Below are positions 38,189-47,009 of a DNA stretch of 64,000 nt, one piece after another. The DNA lies in NCBI RefSeq assembly GCF_001807265.1, contig NZ_KV788382.1, positions 20,719 to 84,718 of the forward strand, written 5' to 3'. The notes under the pieces are model-generated. The model saw only the letters and a list, made by a program, of their open reading frames with translations, made no database searches and was not told the origin of the DNA. The translations under genes and the position numbers were made by a program. Source of the DNA: Corynebacterium sp. HMSC05H05 (GTDB lineage: Bacteria > Actinomycetota > Actinomycetes > Mycobacteriales > Mycobacteriaceae). How positions within the stretch are numbered: the stretch's first letter is position 1; each line of letters begins with the position of its first letter.

Positions 38189-39067
38189 ATGCAACGCTTC
38201 GCACTTCCGGCCGTGGTCGTCGTCGCCGCCGGCCTGCTCGCGCCCGCCGCCTCCGCCGCGATGTCCGACGAGTATTCGCCGCACTTCGATCCGAAGGCTC
38301 GGCACGTGCAATTCATCCCGAGCGACGGGTACACCGAAACCATCGAGTACGAGCTCCTCGGCGTGCCGGAGGGGACGAGATGGAAGCAGACCGGCGAGGA
38401 CACGCTGCAGAAGAAGGCGCAGCTGTTCAACGGGGAGCGCGAGCTTACCGACGGCCCCCTCGCCGTCCGCCTGAACAACTACACAAAGGGCGAACCCCCG
38501 CAGCCGGGGGAGAACGTCATTGAGTTCTGGGTCCGGGTGGAGTTCCCGGACGACTCGACCGAGCTGTACCCGCAGAAAATCACGCTGACCTCCGACGACG
38601 CGTTCTACTACAACCCCCAGTTTGTCGGGCGCGTCACCGCCGACCCCGGCGAGACCGTGAACCTGACGCCGGAGAACCAGTTCGATCTGAACCTGCCGAC
38701 GGACGCTCATTGGGAGGTCACCGGCGGCCAGGGCTGGGACTGGAGCATCGACCAAAAGACCGGCACCATCACTGCGACGGTGCCAACCGACTCTTACGAC
38801 AGCGCAAACTTCGAGGTCGTGACCACGTTCGCGGACGGGACGAAGCGTAGGACCTGGACCAGCATCAGCAACACCGGTGTCGGCGTGGAGCTGCCGGAAC
38901 CCCCGGCGGCGGAGCCGGAGCCGGACGCGCCGGTGCAGACTGGGGCGGACTCAGGTGGGTCGTCCACGGCGCAGAAGCTCGGCCTCGTATTTGGCGTCCT
39001 GGCGCTGCTGGTCGGTGCCGCCGCCTTCGCGTGGCCGCAGCTGCAGCAGTTCCTGCCCAAGATGTAG
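38189..39067 (+). CDS. Secreted Rib-like repeat protein with C-terminal membrane helix
   Basis: A 292-residue exported protein. Signal peptide MQRFALPAVVVVAAGLLAPAASA is followed by beta-rich modules. VEFPDDSTELYPQKITLTSDD and NFEVVTTFADGTKRR resemble the Y/F-x-DGT strand of Rib/long-Rib surface repeats. A Pro/Glu-rich linker (LPEPPAAEPEPDAP) leads to a C-terminal helix at about 265-287 (GLVFGVLALLVGAAAFAWPQL) with no sortase motif. ATG 38189 is 6 nt after TATGAT. Likely a cell-envelope surface protein; the ligand is unknown. Confidence 0.75.
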   Translation: MQRFALPAVVVVAAGLLAPAASAAMSDEYSPHFDPKARHVQFIPSDGYTETIEYELLGVPEGTRWKQTGEDTLQKKAQLFNGERELTDGPLAVRLNNYTKGEPPQPGENVIEFWVRVEFPDDSTELYPQKITLTSDDAFYYNPQFVGRVTADPGETVNLTPENQFDLNLPTDAHWEVTGGQGWDWSIDQKTGTITATVPTDSYDSANFEVVTTFADGTKRRTWTSISNTGVGVELPEPPAAEPEPDAPVQTGADSGGSSTAQKLGLVFGVLALLVGAAAFAWPQLQQFLPKM

Positions 39068-39441
39068 GGGGCGCCGGGCCACCCCGAGAATTTGTTCACT
39101 CGGCTGCTGCTAGCAGGTGAACAAACCCCTCGTTTGAGCGGTGGTTTGTTCACTTTGCCCAGGTCGGATGTTCGAAAGGGGTGGGTTGATTCATCGCGTA
39201 GTGAACAAATCCAGGCGTGCCGGTAGACGAGGACGCGCGATCCAGACACTTCGCGGCGAAATCTGTCAGTCGGACCCCATCGGCCCAGGTGAGTGCAAAA
39301 GGCCGCCGTAATCTGTCAGGGAAACCCCGCACGAAACCCCCAAACCCGCCCCACCCCCCCCAAAAAAAGGCACACGAAAAGGGGCGTTCCGCAACCGGGA
39401 ACGCCCCTTCGTCGCTAAGCGCTAAGCCCTAACCCAAAGAA
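39068..39441. other. 374-nt convergent gap with TTTGTTCAC inverted repeats
   Basis: No gene is seen. TTTGTTCAC occurs at 39091-39099 and 39145-39153, and its complement GTGAACAAA at 39117-39125 and 39201-39209. The first pair forms a hairpin that could terminate the plus-strand gene. AATCTGTCAG occurs twice (near 39260 and 39311). A C- and A-rich tract at 39340-39368 precedes the aceE terminator. Confidence 0.6.
39376..39410 (-). terminator. aceE terminator
   Basis: A 10-bp stem GGGGCGTTCC/GGAACGCCCC (39381-39390 with 39398-39407) followed by TTTTCG on the minus strand. Confidence 0.85.
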
Positions 39442-42258
39442 CTACTCAGCGGCGTTCTCCGGGCCGACGTCCTCGCCGTCGGTCTTGGCGGCGGTGGCGG
39501 TCGGGTCGTCGATCTTCAGGTCCTTGGCGGCCTGAGCAGCCACGGAGCGGTCGATCTTGCCCTCGTTGGCCAGGCCCATGAGGGCGGCGACGGCCATGGA
39601 CTCGGCGTCGATGTTGAAGTAGCGGCGGGCGGCTTCGCGGGTGTCGGCGAAGCCGAAGCCGTCGGCGCCGAGCACGATGTACTGGCCCGGGACGTAGGCG
39701 CGGATCTGCTCCTGCAGGTCGGAAGCGAAGTCCGAGGTCGCGATGTAGGGCCCGGAGGTCTGCTTCAGCTGCTTGGTGGCAAACGCCTCCTCGACCTCTT
39801 CGCCCGGGTTGAGCAGCTGCTCGGCGGCCTTGGCCTGGCCCTCGCGAGCGAGCTCGGTCCAGGAGGTCACGGAGTAGATCGCGGCGCCGACGTTGTACTG
39901 CTCCTGCAGGATTTCCTGCGCGCGCAGCGCCTGCTGCATGCCAACGCCGGAGGCGAGCAGGGAGACCTTGTTGTCCAGGTCCTTGCCCTCGTCGTAGAGG
40001 TAGATGCCCTTGTGCAGGCCCTCCACGTCCAGGTTCTCCGGGCGTGCCGGCTGGTGGTGCGGCTGGTTGTAGACGGTGATGTAGTACATCACGTTCTCGT
40101 CCTTGCCGGCGCCCTGGCCGTACATGCGCTCGATGCCCTTGGAGATGATGTACGGCATCTCGTAGGCGAACGCCGGGTCGTACGGGATGACGGCCGGGTT
40201 GGTGGAGGCCAGGATCGGGGAGTGGCCGTCCATGTGCTGCAGGCCCTCACCGAACAGGGTGGTGCGGCCGGCGGTGGCGCCGATGATGAAGCCGCGGCCC
40301 ATCTGGTCGCCGGCAGCCCAGAAGTTGTCGCCGGTGCGCTGGAAGCCGAACATCGAGTAGAAGATGTACATCGGGATCATCGGCTCGCCGTGGGTGGCGT
40401 AGGACGTCGCCGCCGCGATGAAGGAGGCGGAAGAGCCGTCCTCGTTGATGCCCTCGTGCAGGATCTGGCCGTCGGTGGCTTCCTTGTAGGACAGCTGCAG
40501 GTCGTGGTCCACCGGCACGTAGTTCTGGCCGTTCGGGTTGTAGATGCCCAGGGTGGGGAACCAGGAGTCCAGGCCGAAGGTGCGGGCCTCGTCCGGGATG
40601 ATCGGCACGATGCGCTTGCCCAGCTCCTTGTCGCGCATGAGCGCCTTGAAGGTGCGCACGAGCGCCATGGTGGAGGCGACTTCCTGCTTGCCAGAGTCCT
40701 TGAATAGCGCCTTGAAGGTCTTCTCAAACTCGGGCAGCTCGACCGGGGAGTAGTTTTCGCGACGCTCCGGCAGGTAGCCGCCGAGTTCCTCGCGGCGGGC
40801 CTTGAGGTACTTGATCTCCTCGGCGTCTTCGCCCGGGTGGTAGTACGGCGGCATGTACGGATCCTTCTCCAGCTCTTCGTCGGAGATCGGGATCTGCTGC
40901 TTGTCGCGGAAGAGCTTGAGGTCCTCCAGTGCCAGCTTCTTCATCTGGTGGGTGGCGTTGCGGCCCTCGAAGTTGTGGCCGAGGCCGTAGCCCTTGACGG
41001 TGTGGGCGAGGATGACGGTCGGCTTGCCCTTGGTTTCCAGGGCGCGCTTGTAGGCGGCGTAGACCTTGCGGTAGTCGTGGCCGCCGCGGCGCAGGTTCCA
41101 GATTTCCTCGTCGGTCATGTCCTCGACGAGTTTCTTGGTGCGCTCGTCGCGGCCGAAGAAGTGCTCGCGGACGTAGGCGCCGTCGTTGGCCTTGAAGGTC
41201 TGGTAGTCGCCGTCCTTGGTGGTGTTCATGATGTGGACGAGTGCGCCGTCCTCATCCTTCTCCAGCAGCTCGTCCCACTCGCGGCCCCACACGACCTTGA
41301 TCACGTTCCAGCCGGCGCCGACGAAGAAGCTCTCCAGCTCCTGGACGATCTGGCCGTTGCCGCGCACCGGGCCGTCGAGACGCTGCAGGTTGCAGTTGAT
41401 CACGAAGGTGAGGTTGTCCAGGCCGTACAGGGAGGCCATCTGGATCAGGCCGCGGGATTCCGGCTCGTCCATCTCGCCGTCGCCGAGGAATGCCCAGACG
41501 TGCTGCTGGTCGGTGTCCTTGATGCCGCGGTCCTGCAGGTACTTGTTAAAGCGTGCCTGGTAGATCGCGTTCATCGGGCCCAGGCCCATGGACACGGTGG
41601 GGAACTCCCAGAATTCCGGCATGCCGTGCGGGTGCGGGTAGGACGGCAGGCCGCCCTGCTTGCGGGAGTGCTCCTGGCGGAAGCCGTCCATGTCGTCTTC
41701 GCTCAGGCGGCCTTCCATGAAGGCGCGGGCGTACATGCCGGGGGAGGCGTGGCCCTGGAAGAACACCTGGTCGCCGCCCTGCGGTGCGTCCTTGCCCTTG
41801 AAGAAGTGGTTGAAGCCGACCTCGTAGAGCGCCGCCGCGGAGGCGTAGGTGGAGATGTGGCCGCCGACGGCGATGCCGGGGCGCTGCGCGCGGTGCACCA
41901 TCACTGCGGCGTTCCAGCGCATCCAGCGGCGGTAGCGCTTCTCAATCTGCTCGTCGCCCGGGAATTCCGGCTCGAGCTTGGTGGGGATGGTGTTGACCAG
42001 GTCGGTCGAGGACAGCGCCGGCAGCGGCACACGCTTCGCGTTTGCGCGCTCGATCAGGCGCAGCATGAGGTAGCGGGCGCGCTCCGGGTCGGATTCCTCG
42101 AGCAGCCCGTCGAGGGAGTCCATCCATTCCTGGGTTTCCTCGGGGTCCGCGTCGTGCAGGTAGGACGCTACGCCTTCGCGCAGCGAGAGAATGTTGGTGT
42201 CAACCTCGGACGCGGTCTTCGCGCGAGCGTCTTCCATTTTGGTCTCTTTCTGGGCCAC
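39442..42258 (-). CDS. aceE: Pyruvate dehydrogenase E1 component (homodimeric type)
   Basis: A 938-residue thiamine-diphosphate enzyme that decarboxylates pyruvate and reductively acetylates the lipoyl domain of E2. The TPP-binding motif is [11 protein letters not shown]...[15 protein letters not shown] near residues 255-305. [22 protein letters not shown] near the N-terminus and [20 protein letters not shown] match the E. coli-type single-chain E1. Length is normal. GTG 42258 has AGGAGG 6 nt upstream. The gene stands alone, divergent from a DUF3052 gene, as in other Corynebacteriales, where E2 is encoded elsewhere. Confidence 0.97.
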   Translation of the reverse strand: MAQKETKMEDARAKTASEVDTNILSLREGVASYLHDADPEETQEWMDSLDGLLEESDPERARYLMLRLIERANAKRVPLPALSSTDLVNTIPTKLEPEFPGDEQIEKRYRRWMRWNAAVMVHRAQRPGIAVGGHISTYASAAALYEVGFNHFFKGKDAPQGGDQVFFQGHASPGMYARAFMEGRLSEDDMDGFRQEHSRKQGGLPSYPHPHGMPEFWEFPTVSMGLGPMNAIYQARFNKYLQDRGIKDTDQQHVWAFLGDGEMDEPESRGLIQMASLYGLDNLTFVINCNLQRLDGPVRGNGQIVQELESFFVGAGWNVIKVVWGREWDELLEKDEDGALVHIMNTTKDGDYQTFKANDGAYVREHFFGRDERTKKLVEDMTDEEIWNLRRGGHDYRKVYAAYKRALETKGKPTVILAHTVKGYGLGHNFEGRNATHQMKKLALEDLKLFRDKQQIPISDEELEKDPYMPPYYHPGEDAEEIKYLKARREELGGYLPERRENYSPVELPEFEKTFKALFKDSGKQEVASTMALVRTFKALMRDKELGKRIVPIIPDEARTFGLDSWFPTLGIYNPNGQNYVPVDHDLQLSYKEATDGQILHEGINEDGSSASFIAAATSYATHGEPMIPMYIFYSMFGFQRTGDNFWAAGDQMGRGFIIGATAGRTTLFGEGLQHMDGHSPILASTNPAVIPYDPAFAYEMPYIISKGIERMYGQGAGKDENVMYYITVYNQPHHQPARPENLDVEGLHKGIYLYDEGKDLDNKVSLLASGVGMQQALRAQEILQEQYNVGAAIYSVTSWTELAREGQAKAAEQLLNPGEEVEEAFATKQLKQTSGPYIATSDFASDLQEQIRAYVPGQYIVLGADGFGFADTREAARRYFNIDAESMAVAALMGLANEGKIDRSVAAQAAKDLKIDDPTATAAKTDGEDVGPENAAE

Positions 42259-42435
42259 TTCAACCTCCTGGCTTCAGTCGGGCAATACGCCCCCAAGGAT
42301 ACGTGCTCGCGCGCGTGCATTCTTACAGCGGGTGGTCTTTGGTGAGACTAATCACGGGTTTGCCAGCATTCTTTGCTTCTCGACGTTAAGCTATCGCCCA
42401 AACCACATCTTGATAAAAACGGAGGACATGGAGAT

Positions 42436-42846
42436 TTGAGTGCCACAGGAGTGGACACCTACGCAGCCCGCCTGGGGGTAAAACCGGGTGATGTTGTGCA
42501 GGAGATCGGCTGGGACGAGGACGCGGATTCCGCCATCTCGGAAGCCATCGAGGATGCGATCGGGGCCGAGCTTCTCGACGAAGACGTGGACGAACCCTGC
42601 GACACCATCCTCCTCTGGTTCCGCGACGGCGACGGCGACCTCGTCGACGATCTCGTCGACGTCTCCCGCGGCCTCGGCCCCGGCGGCCGCATCTGGCTGA
42701 TGACCCCCGGCGCCGGCTCCTCCTCTGCCGGGGTGGTCCCGCCCAGCGAGATCGCCGAATCCGCCCAGCTCGCCGGCTTCACCCAGACGAAGGCGGACCG
42801 CTTCGGTGCCTGGCAGGGCTCCTGCCTCACGCCCCGCAACCGGTAG
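42436..42846 (+). CDS. DUF3052 protein
   Basis: A 136-residue acidic protein divergent from aceE. YAARLGVKPGDVVQEIGWDEDADSAI, CDTILLWFRDGDGDLVDDLVD and GGRIWLMTPGAGS are DUF3052 hallmarks, and the aceE-DUF3052 pairing is conserved in mycobacteria (Rv2241-Rv2239c). TTG 42436 is chosen because GGAGG (42421-42425) lies about 10 nt upstream and homologues start close to this point; GTG 42451 is an alternative. Function unknown. Confidence 0.8.
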   Translation: MSATGVDTYAARLGVKPGDVVQEIGWDEDADSAISEAIEDAIGAELLDEDVDEPCDTILLWFRDGDGDLVDDLVDVSRGLGPGGRIWLMTPGAGSSSAGVVPPSEIAESAQLAGFTQTKADRFGAWQGSCLTPRNR

Positions 42847-42979
42847 CCGGCCGGGTTCTGCTGCCGTCGGTTCGGCCAGCGCCGACCGCCGCCCGCCGGT
42901 TCGGCCAGCCACCGGTTTTCGCAGTTCCCGCCCCGGTTTTTCGTTCCGTGCGCGGGCTCTGCTACTCTGCTTGCTACGC

Positions 42980-43052
42980 GCGCCGTTAGCTCAGCTGGAA
43001 GAGCAACTGGTTTACACCCAGTAGGTCGGCGGTTCGAGCCCGTCATGGCGCA
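42980..43052 (+). tRNA. tRNA-Val (anticodon TAC)
   Basis: A 73-nt cloverleaf. Acceptor GCGCCGT/ATGGCGC with discriminator A, D-arm AGCTCAGCTGGAAGAGC, anticodon stem CTGG/CCAG around TTTACAC, T-arm GGTTCGAGCCC. CCA is not encoded. Confidence 0.96.
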
Positions 43053-43061
43053 CAACACTAG

Positions 43062-43094
43062 GACCCCGTCCCGGAACTCCCGGGACGGGGTCTT
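43062..43094 (+). terminator. Terminator after tRNA-Val
   Basis: A 13-bp perfect stem GACCCCGTCCCGG/CCGGGACGGGGTC followed by TTT. Confidence 0.9.
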
Positions 43095-43136
43095 TCCCGT
43101 TGCCGACCTGGCGCGTTGCAAACCCATCCCGGCCGA

Positions 43137-43226
43137 GGATGCTTACCCCAGGATGCTTACTTCTCGAGTGTGGTGGCGGGCGCGGCCGGAGGTTCGTCGA
43201 GAAGTAAGCGTTTAGGAGTAAGCATC
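43137..43226. repeat. GATGCTTAC palindromic repeat element, copy A
   Basis: GGATGCTTAC occurs twice at the left (43137-43160), followed by TTCTCGAG. The right part carries CGAGAAGTAAGCG and GAGTAAGCATC. The 29 bp at 43197-43225 are the exact reverse complement of 48881-48909 in copy B. The sequence to the right of this copy (43256-43312) has a further CCCTGGGATC/GATCCCAGG hairpin. Noncoding. Confidence 0.75.
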
Positions 43227-43346
43227 TAGCCCAGGGCGGGGCTTCGGCGCTCGCAAACCCTGGGATCGGTCGATTTTTACGCGATCCCAGGCTTTGGATC
43301 CCAGGGTCTGCGGGCAGGGACGCCAGGGGCCGCCAGCGGTGCCGGG

Positions 43347-43778
43347 CTACAGCGCGCGGGACTCGATGGCGGCGAGGATGGCTAGCTCGAAGCAGGGGGA
43401 GGGGCCGTCGAAGGGCACGTCGGCGACGTCCCACTCGGAAAACTGCACCCGGGCGGAGCCGGCTGCGGAGCCTTTGGCGTCGGGGACGACGGCGAGGCGC
43501 CAAAGCTCGACGCCGGCGGCGGTGCAGGTGCGGGCAGCGCGGGTTTCCAGGGAGCCGGGGCGGGCGAGGGCGAACAGGGGATCCCCGTCGGCGGCGGACA
43601 ACTGTGCTACCTGCGCCAACACCGCGAACGGGCGGGTGGGGAACACAACCGGGTGGTCGGCGACGGCGTCGTCGATGTCGTCCACCTCGACGTCATCCGC
43701 GAGGTCGACACCCGCGGACTCGAGGGTGAACAGGGCGGAGTGGAGCTGGTCGGCGGTCGAATTCACGGCGGTAGACAT
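43347..43778 (-). CDS. Hypothetical acidic protein at the end of the SURF1 operon
   Basis: A 143-residue protein, MSTAVNSTADQLHSALFTLE..., rich in Asp/Ala, with no signal peptide or membrane helix. SLETRAARTCTAAGVELWRLAVVPD and VQFSEWDVADVPFDGPSPCFELAILAAIESR look like an alpha/beta fold. ATG 43778 is preceded by GGGGAC and lies 26 nt after the SURF1 stop, so it is the last gene of a four-gene minus-strand operon. No family recognised. Confidence 0.65.
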   Translation of the reverse strand: MSTAVNSTADQLHSALFTLESAGVDLADDVEVDDIDDAVADHPVVFPTRPFAVLAQVAQLSAADGDPLFALARPGSLETRAARTCTAAGVELWRLAVVPDAKGSAAGSARVQFSEWDVADVPFDGPSPCFELAILAAIESRAL

Positions 43779-43804
43779 CCGTCCCCTTCAACGATCAAGG
43801 AAAG

Positions 43805-44725
43805 CTAACGTTCTTCTTCCTTATCGTAGGCCTTGGCCCACGGGTTGGTGCGGGAGGAACCGTAGCGCTGCCGAGACCGGGCAGCGGGGGCCGCAGCGGC
43901 AGCGGGAGCGGGGTTGGGGCTGCCGGCGGTGGGGGTGTCGTCGAGAAGCAATTGCTCCTGCTCAGCCTCGAAGCGGCGCCGCTCGCGGGAGTCGGAGTAG
44001 AGGAAGTAGATCAGGCCTGCGGGGGCGGCGAGGCCGAACAGGATCCACTGCAGGCCGTAGGAGAGGTGGTTGCCCGTTTCCAGCTGCGGCAGCGGGATGG
44101 GGTCGAGCACGCCCGGCTCGCCGCCGAGGAGCTGCAGGTACGGTGAGACCACATCGGTACCGGTCAGCGACCCGATCTGCGCGGGGCTGATGGAGTAGAC
44201 CATGTCGTAACCCTGCTCGTGCATCGGCGGGTTGGGGTGCTCGCCTTCGTCGGCGCGCAGCAGGCCGGTGAGGGTGACCTCGCCGGTCGGCGCCGGCTCC
44301 AGGGCGGGCACCTGGGTGGAGTTTTCGGCTTTGACCCAGCCGCGGTGGACGACGATCGCGCGACCGTCATCCAGCGCAAACGGGGTGAGGACCTGGAACG
44401 AAGGTGTGCCGTCTACAGGCCGCAGGCGCAGCAGGACGTCCGGGCCCGAGTAGCGGCCGGTGGCCACCACGCGGGACCACTCGGCATCGGCACCGAGGGA
44501 GCCGTCGGCACCCACCCGCGAGGACAACGGCTCCGGGTCGTGCTCGAAGGCGGCGGAGATGTGCTCGTTGCGCTCTACAAGCGCCTCGTTTTTGCCCAGC
44601 TGCCACGGCGCCAGGAACGTAAACGCGTAGTAGGAGAACACCCCGATTAACAGCGCCGCGATGACCCAGCCGGGGGTAAGCATCTGCCGCCACCACGGCT
44701 TGGACGATTGATTGTTGGCGCTCAC
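43805..44725 (-). CDS. SURF1-family cytochrome oxidase biogenesis protein
   Basis: A 306-residue membrane protein with two helices, at about 19-38 (WVIAALLIGVFSYYAFTFLA) and 220-240, flanking the extracytoplasmic SURF1 domain. Signatures are PWQLGKNEALVERN, FQVLTPFALDDGRAIVVHRGWV and NHLSYGLQWILFGL. SURF1 assists heme a insertion in the cytochrome aa3 oxidase. A long C-terminal cytoplasmic tail (SRERRRFEAEQEQLLL..., Ala/Pro-rich) follows. GTG 44725 is 6 nt after the phosphatase stop. Same order as Rv2234-Rv2235 in mycobacteria. Confidence 0.9.
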   Translation of the reverse strand: MSANNQSSKPWWRQMLTPGWVIAALLIGVFSYYAFTFLAPWQLGKNEALVERNEHISAAFEHDPEPLSSRVGADGSLGADAEWSRVVATGRYSGPDVLLRLRPVDGTPSFQVLTPFALDDGRAIVVHRGWVKAENSTQVPALEPAPTGEVTLTGLLRADEGEHPNPPMHEQGYDMVYSISPAQIGSLTGTDVVSPYLQLLGGEPGVLDPIPLPQLETGNHLSYGLQWILFGLAAPAGLIYFLYSDSRERRRFEAEQEQLLLDDTPTAGSPNPAPAAAAAPAARSRQRYGSSRTNPWAKAYDKEEER

Positions 44726-44731
44726 GCCGGG

Positions 44732-45208
44732 TCAGTCTAGTCGCTTGCGCACCCAAGCAATAATGCCGTCAGCTGCGGACTCGATCTGCTCGCGCACCAC
44801 CGTAAAGCCTTCCGGCCCGCCGTAGTAGGGGTCGGCCACGCCGGCGCCGTCCGGGGAGGCGGGGTCGAACGAACGGATGGGGCGTACCTTGTCCTCGTCC
44901 ACACCGCGGGCGACCAGCTCGGAGACGTGGTTCGTGTCCAGCGCGACGATGAGGTCCGCTTGCTCCTGTGCAAACCCGAACTGTTGCGCGCGGTGCGCCT
45001 CGCCGTCGTAGCCGTGGGCCGCCAGCTCCGCGCGCGCCCGCTCGTCGGCCTTGTGCCCCACGTGCCAGCCGCCAATGCCTGACGACGTCACCGTGACCGC
45101 GTCTGCAAGCCCCTCCTGCGCCAATTTCTCCCGGACGATCACCTCCGCCATCGGGGAGCGGCAGATGTTGCCGGTGCAGACGAAGTCGATGTGCAATTTA
45201 GAACTCAC
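44732..45208 (-). CDS. Low-molecular-weight protein tyrosine phosphatase
   Basis: A 158-residue LMW-PTP. The P-loop CTGNICRS (nucleophile C11, R17) is at the N-terminus and the general-acid loop DPYYGG near residue 125, both intact. GTG 45208 overlaps the end of the upstream HAD gene by 11 nt. The HAD-PTP pairing corresponds to ptkA-ptpA in Mycobacterium tuberculosis. PtpA there is secreted into host cells, but nothing in this sequence shows export; an intracellular role in phosphotyrosine turnover is more cautious. Confidence 0.92.
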   Translation of the reverse strand: MSSKLHIDFVCTGNICRSPMAEVIVREKLAQEGLADAVTVTSSGIGGWHVGHKADERARAELAAHGYDGEAHRAQQFGFAQEQADLIVALDTNHVSELVARGVDEDKVRPIRSFDPASPDGAGVADPYYGGPEGFTVVREQIESAADGIIAWVRKRLD

Positions 45209-45830
45209 GGATGATCCTTTCTAGCTCGTCGGCGTCGCGCGCCACGTAGTCCGCCAGCTCCCACTCCTCAGCGGCACCGTAGCCCCAGGTCATGGCCACG
45301 CTTGGGATGCCAAACTCTTTGGCGCCCTCGAAATCGTGCAGCCGGTCGCCGATCATCAGCGGGCGCTCGGGCGCGGCCTGATCCAGCACGTGCCGGATCA
45401 CGTCGACCTTCTTCGCGCGTTTTCCGTCGTTCGACGCCGCGCCCAGGAAATCGATGTGCTCCAAAAGCCCCGCGCGTTCCAGCGCGGCGCGTGCGAAGCG
45501 CTCGCTTTTCGACGTCGCTGTGCACACGCGGTAGCCCTCCCCAGCCAAGCGCTGCACCAGCGCATCCATGCCGGGGTAGACCTCGAAGCGCTGCCACCCC
45601 TCGCCGGACATGTAGTCCGAGTAGGCGCGCATGGCGGTTTCTACCTGTGCGGCAGTCATGCCGAGCGAGCGCATCGTCTCCGGCATGGGCGGGCCGGGGA
45701 TGCGGTGGATGAAGTCCTCGTCGGGGACCTCCCAGCCCACGGCTTCGAGGCCCACGAGGAAGCCGTGGCGGATGCCGGGGAAGGAGTCGATCAGCGTGCC
45801 GTCGACGTCGAAAAGCAAAGTGGCGTTCAC
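45198..45830 (-). CDS. HAD-superfamily hydrolase (phosphoglycolate phosphatase-like, PtkA position)
   Basis: A 210-residue HAD protein. Motif I LLFDVDGTLIDS (D8, D10), motif II CTATSKSE, motif III K in NDGKRAKKVDVIRHVL and motif IV MIGDRLHDFEGAKEFG are all complete; the cap is a C1 helical bundle. GTG 45830 is chosen because it gives the typical MNATLLFDVDG start; the frame continues upstream into the divergent gene. First gene of the operon HAD-PTP-SURF1-43347. In M. tuberculosis the equivalent protein PtkA has been described as a tyrosine kinase; a phosphatase is the plain reading. Confidence 0.85.
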   Translation of the reverse strand: MNATLLFDVDGTLIDSFPGIRHGFLVGLEAVGWEVPDEDFIHRIPGPPMPETMRSLGMTAAQVETAMRAYSDYMSGEGWQRFEVYPGMDALVQRLAGEGYRVCTATSKSERFARAALERAGLLEHIDFLGAASNDGKRAKKVDVIRHVLDQAAPERPLMIGDRLHDFEGAKEFGIPSVAMTWGYGAAEEWELADYVARDADELERIIREF

Positions 45831-45866
45831 ACCTGCCCACTGTTCCAAATTTGTAGGCTGGCTGCC

Positions 45867-47000
45867 ATGACAGACGTAACAGTGCAGACAGTTGTTGACG
45901 CGCTCGAGGCGGCCTACCCGCCTGCGCTGGCGGAAAGCTGGGACCAGGTGGGGCTGATCTGCGGCGACCCGGACGCGAACGTGACCAAGGTGGCCTTCGC
46001 GCTCGACTGCACCCAGGAGGTGGCCGAGCGCGCCGTCGCCGCAGGTGCCCAGCTGCTGGTCGTACACCACCCGCTGCTGCTTCGCGGCGTGCACTCCGTG
46101 GCGGCGAACACCCCGAAGGGCAAGGTCATCCACACCCTGCTGGCCGGCGGCTGCGCGCTGTTCGCGGCGCACACCAACGCCGATTCGGCCCGCCCGGGGG
46201 TCTCGGACAAGCTGGCGGAGCTCGTCGGCATCACGCCCGGCCGCCCGATCAAACCCGTCACCTTGGACGCCACCGATCGTTGGGGCGTGCACGTCCCGCC
46301 GGCAGCCGCCGCGGACTTAAAACGCGCGCTGTTCGAAGCGGGCGCCGGCGCAATCGGGGACTACCGCGAGTGCGCCTTCTCCTTCGAGGGCATCGGCGAG
46401 TTCACCCCCGTCGAGGGCGCGAACCCCACCGACGGGGCCGTGGGCACGCACTACACGGGCGACGAGATCCGCATCGAATTTGTGGCGAGGGCGGCGGACC
46501 GCCGGAGGATCGTCGAGAAGCTGCGCGAAGTGCACCCCTACGAAGAACCCGCGTTCGATGTGGTGCAGATGGCCGACACCAGCGACCTCGATAAAGCGAC
46601 CGGCCTGGGGCGCATCGGCGAGCTGGCAGAGCCGATGACGCTTCGCGAGTTCACCCAGCAGGTGGCCAACGCGCTGCCGGAAACCGCGTGGGGTGTGCGC
46701 GCCGCCGGCGACCCGGAGCAGATGGTGCGACGTGTCGCGGTGTCCTCGGGCTCCGGCGACAGCTTCCTGGCGGATGTGGCGAAGCTCGGCGTGGATGTCT
46801 ACGTCACCTCCGACCTGCGCCACCACCCCGTGGACGAGCACCTGCGCGCAGGCGGGCCCGCCGTGATCGACACCGCCCACTGGGCCAGCGAGTTTCCCTG
46901 GACCGAGCAGGCGGAGAGTATCGTGGCTCCGTTAAGCGTGGACACCGAGATCCTGCACATCCGCACGGACCCGTGGACCATCTCCGCGCACCCCGAGTAA
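45867..47000 (+). CDS. NIF3-family dinuclear metal-centre protein (DUF34)
   Basis: A 377-residue NIF3/YqfO-type protein. N-terminal WDQVGLICGDPDANV and VVHHPLLLRGVHSV supply metal-binding His residues, ALFAAHTNADSARPGV follows, and the C-terminal RRVAVSSGSGDSFL and YVTSDLRHHPVDEHL close the metal site. The ~120-residue middle insert (RRIVEKLREVHPYEEPAFDV) is the PII-like YqfO domain. Biochemical role is uncertain. ATG 45867 is 7 nt after TAGGCT (45854-45859), leaderless. Followed by the zinc-ribbon gene as in mycobacteria. Confidence 0.92.
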   Translation: MTDVTVQTVVDALEAAYPPALAESWDQVGLICGDPDANVTKVAFALDCTQEVAERAVAAGAQLLVVHHPLLLRGVHSVAANTPKGKVIHTLLAGGCALFAAHTNADSARPGVSDKLAELVGITPGRPIKPVTLDATDRWGVHVPPAAAADLKRALFEAGAGAIGDYRECAFSFEGIGEFTPVEGANPTDGAVGTHYTGDEIRIEFVARAADRRRIVEKLREVHPYEEPAFDVVQMADTSDLDKATGLGRIGELAEPMTLREFTQQVANALPETAWGVRAAGDPEQMVRRVAVSSGSGDSFLADVAKLGVDVYVTSDLRHHPVDEHLRAGGPAVIDTAHWASEFPWTEQAESIVAPLSVDTEILHIRTDPWTISAHPE

Positions 47001-47009
47001 GGAGAAACG

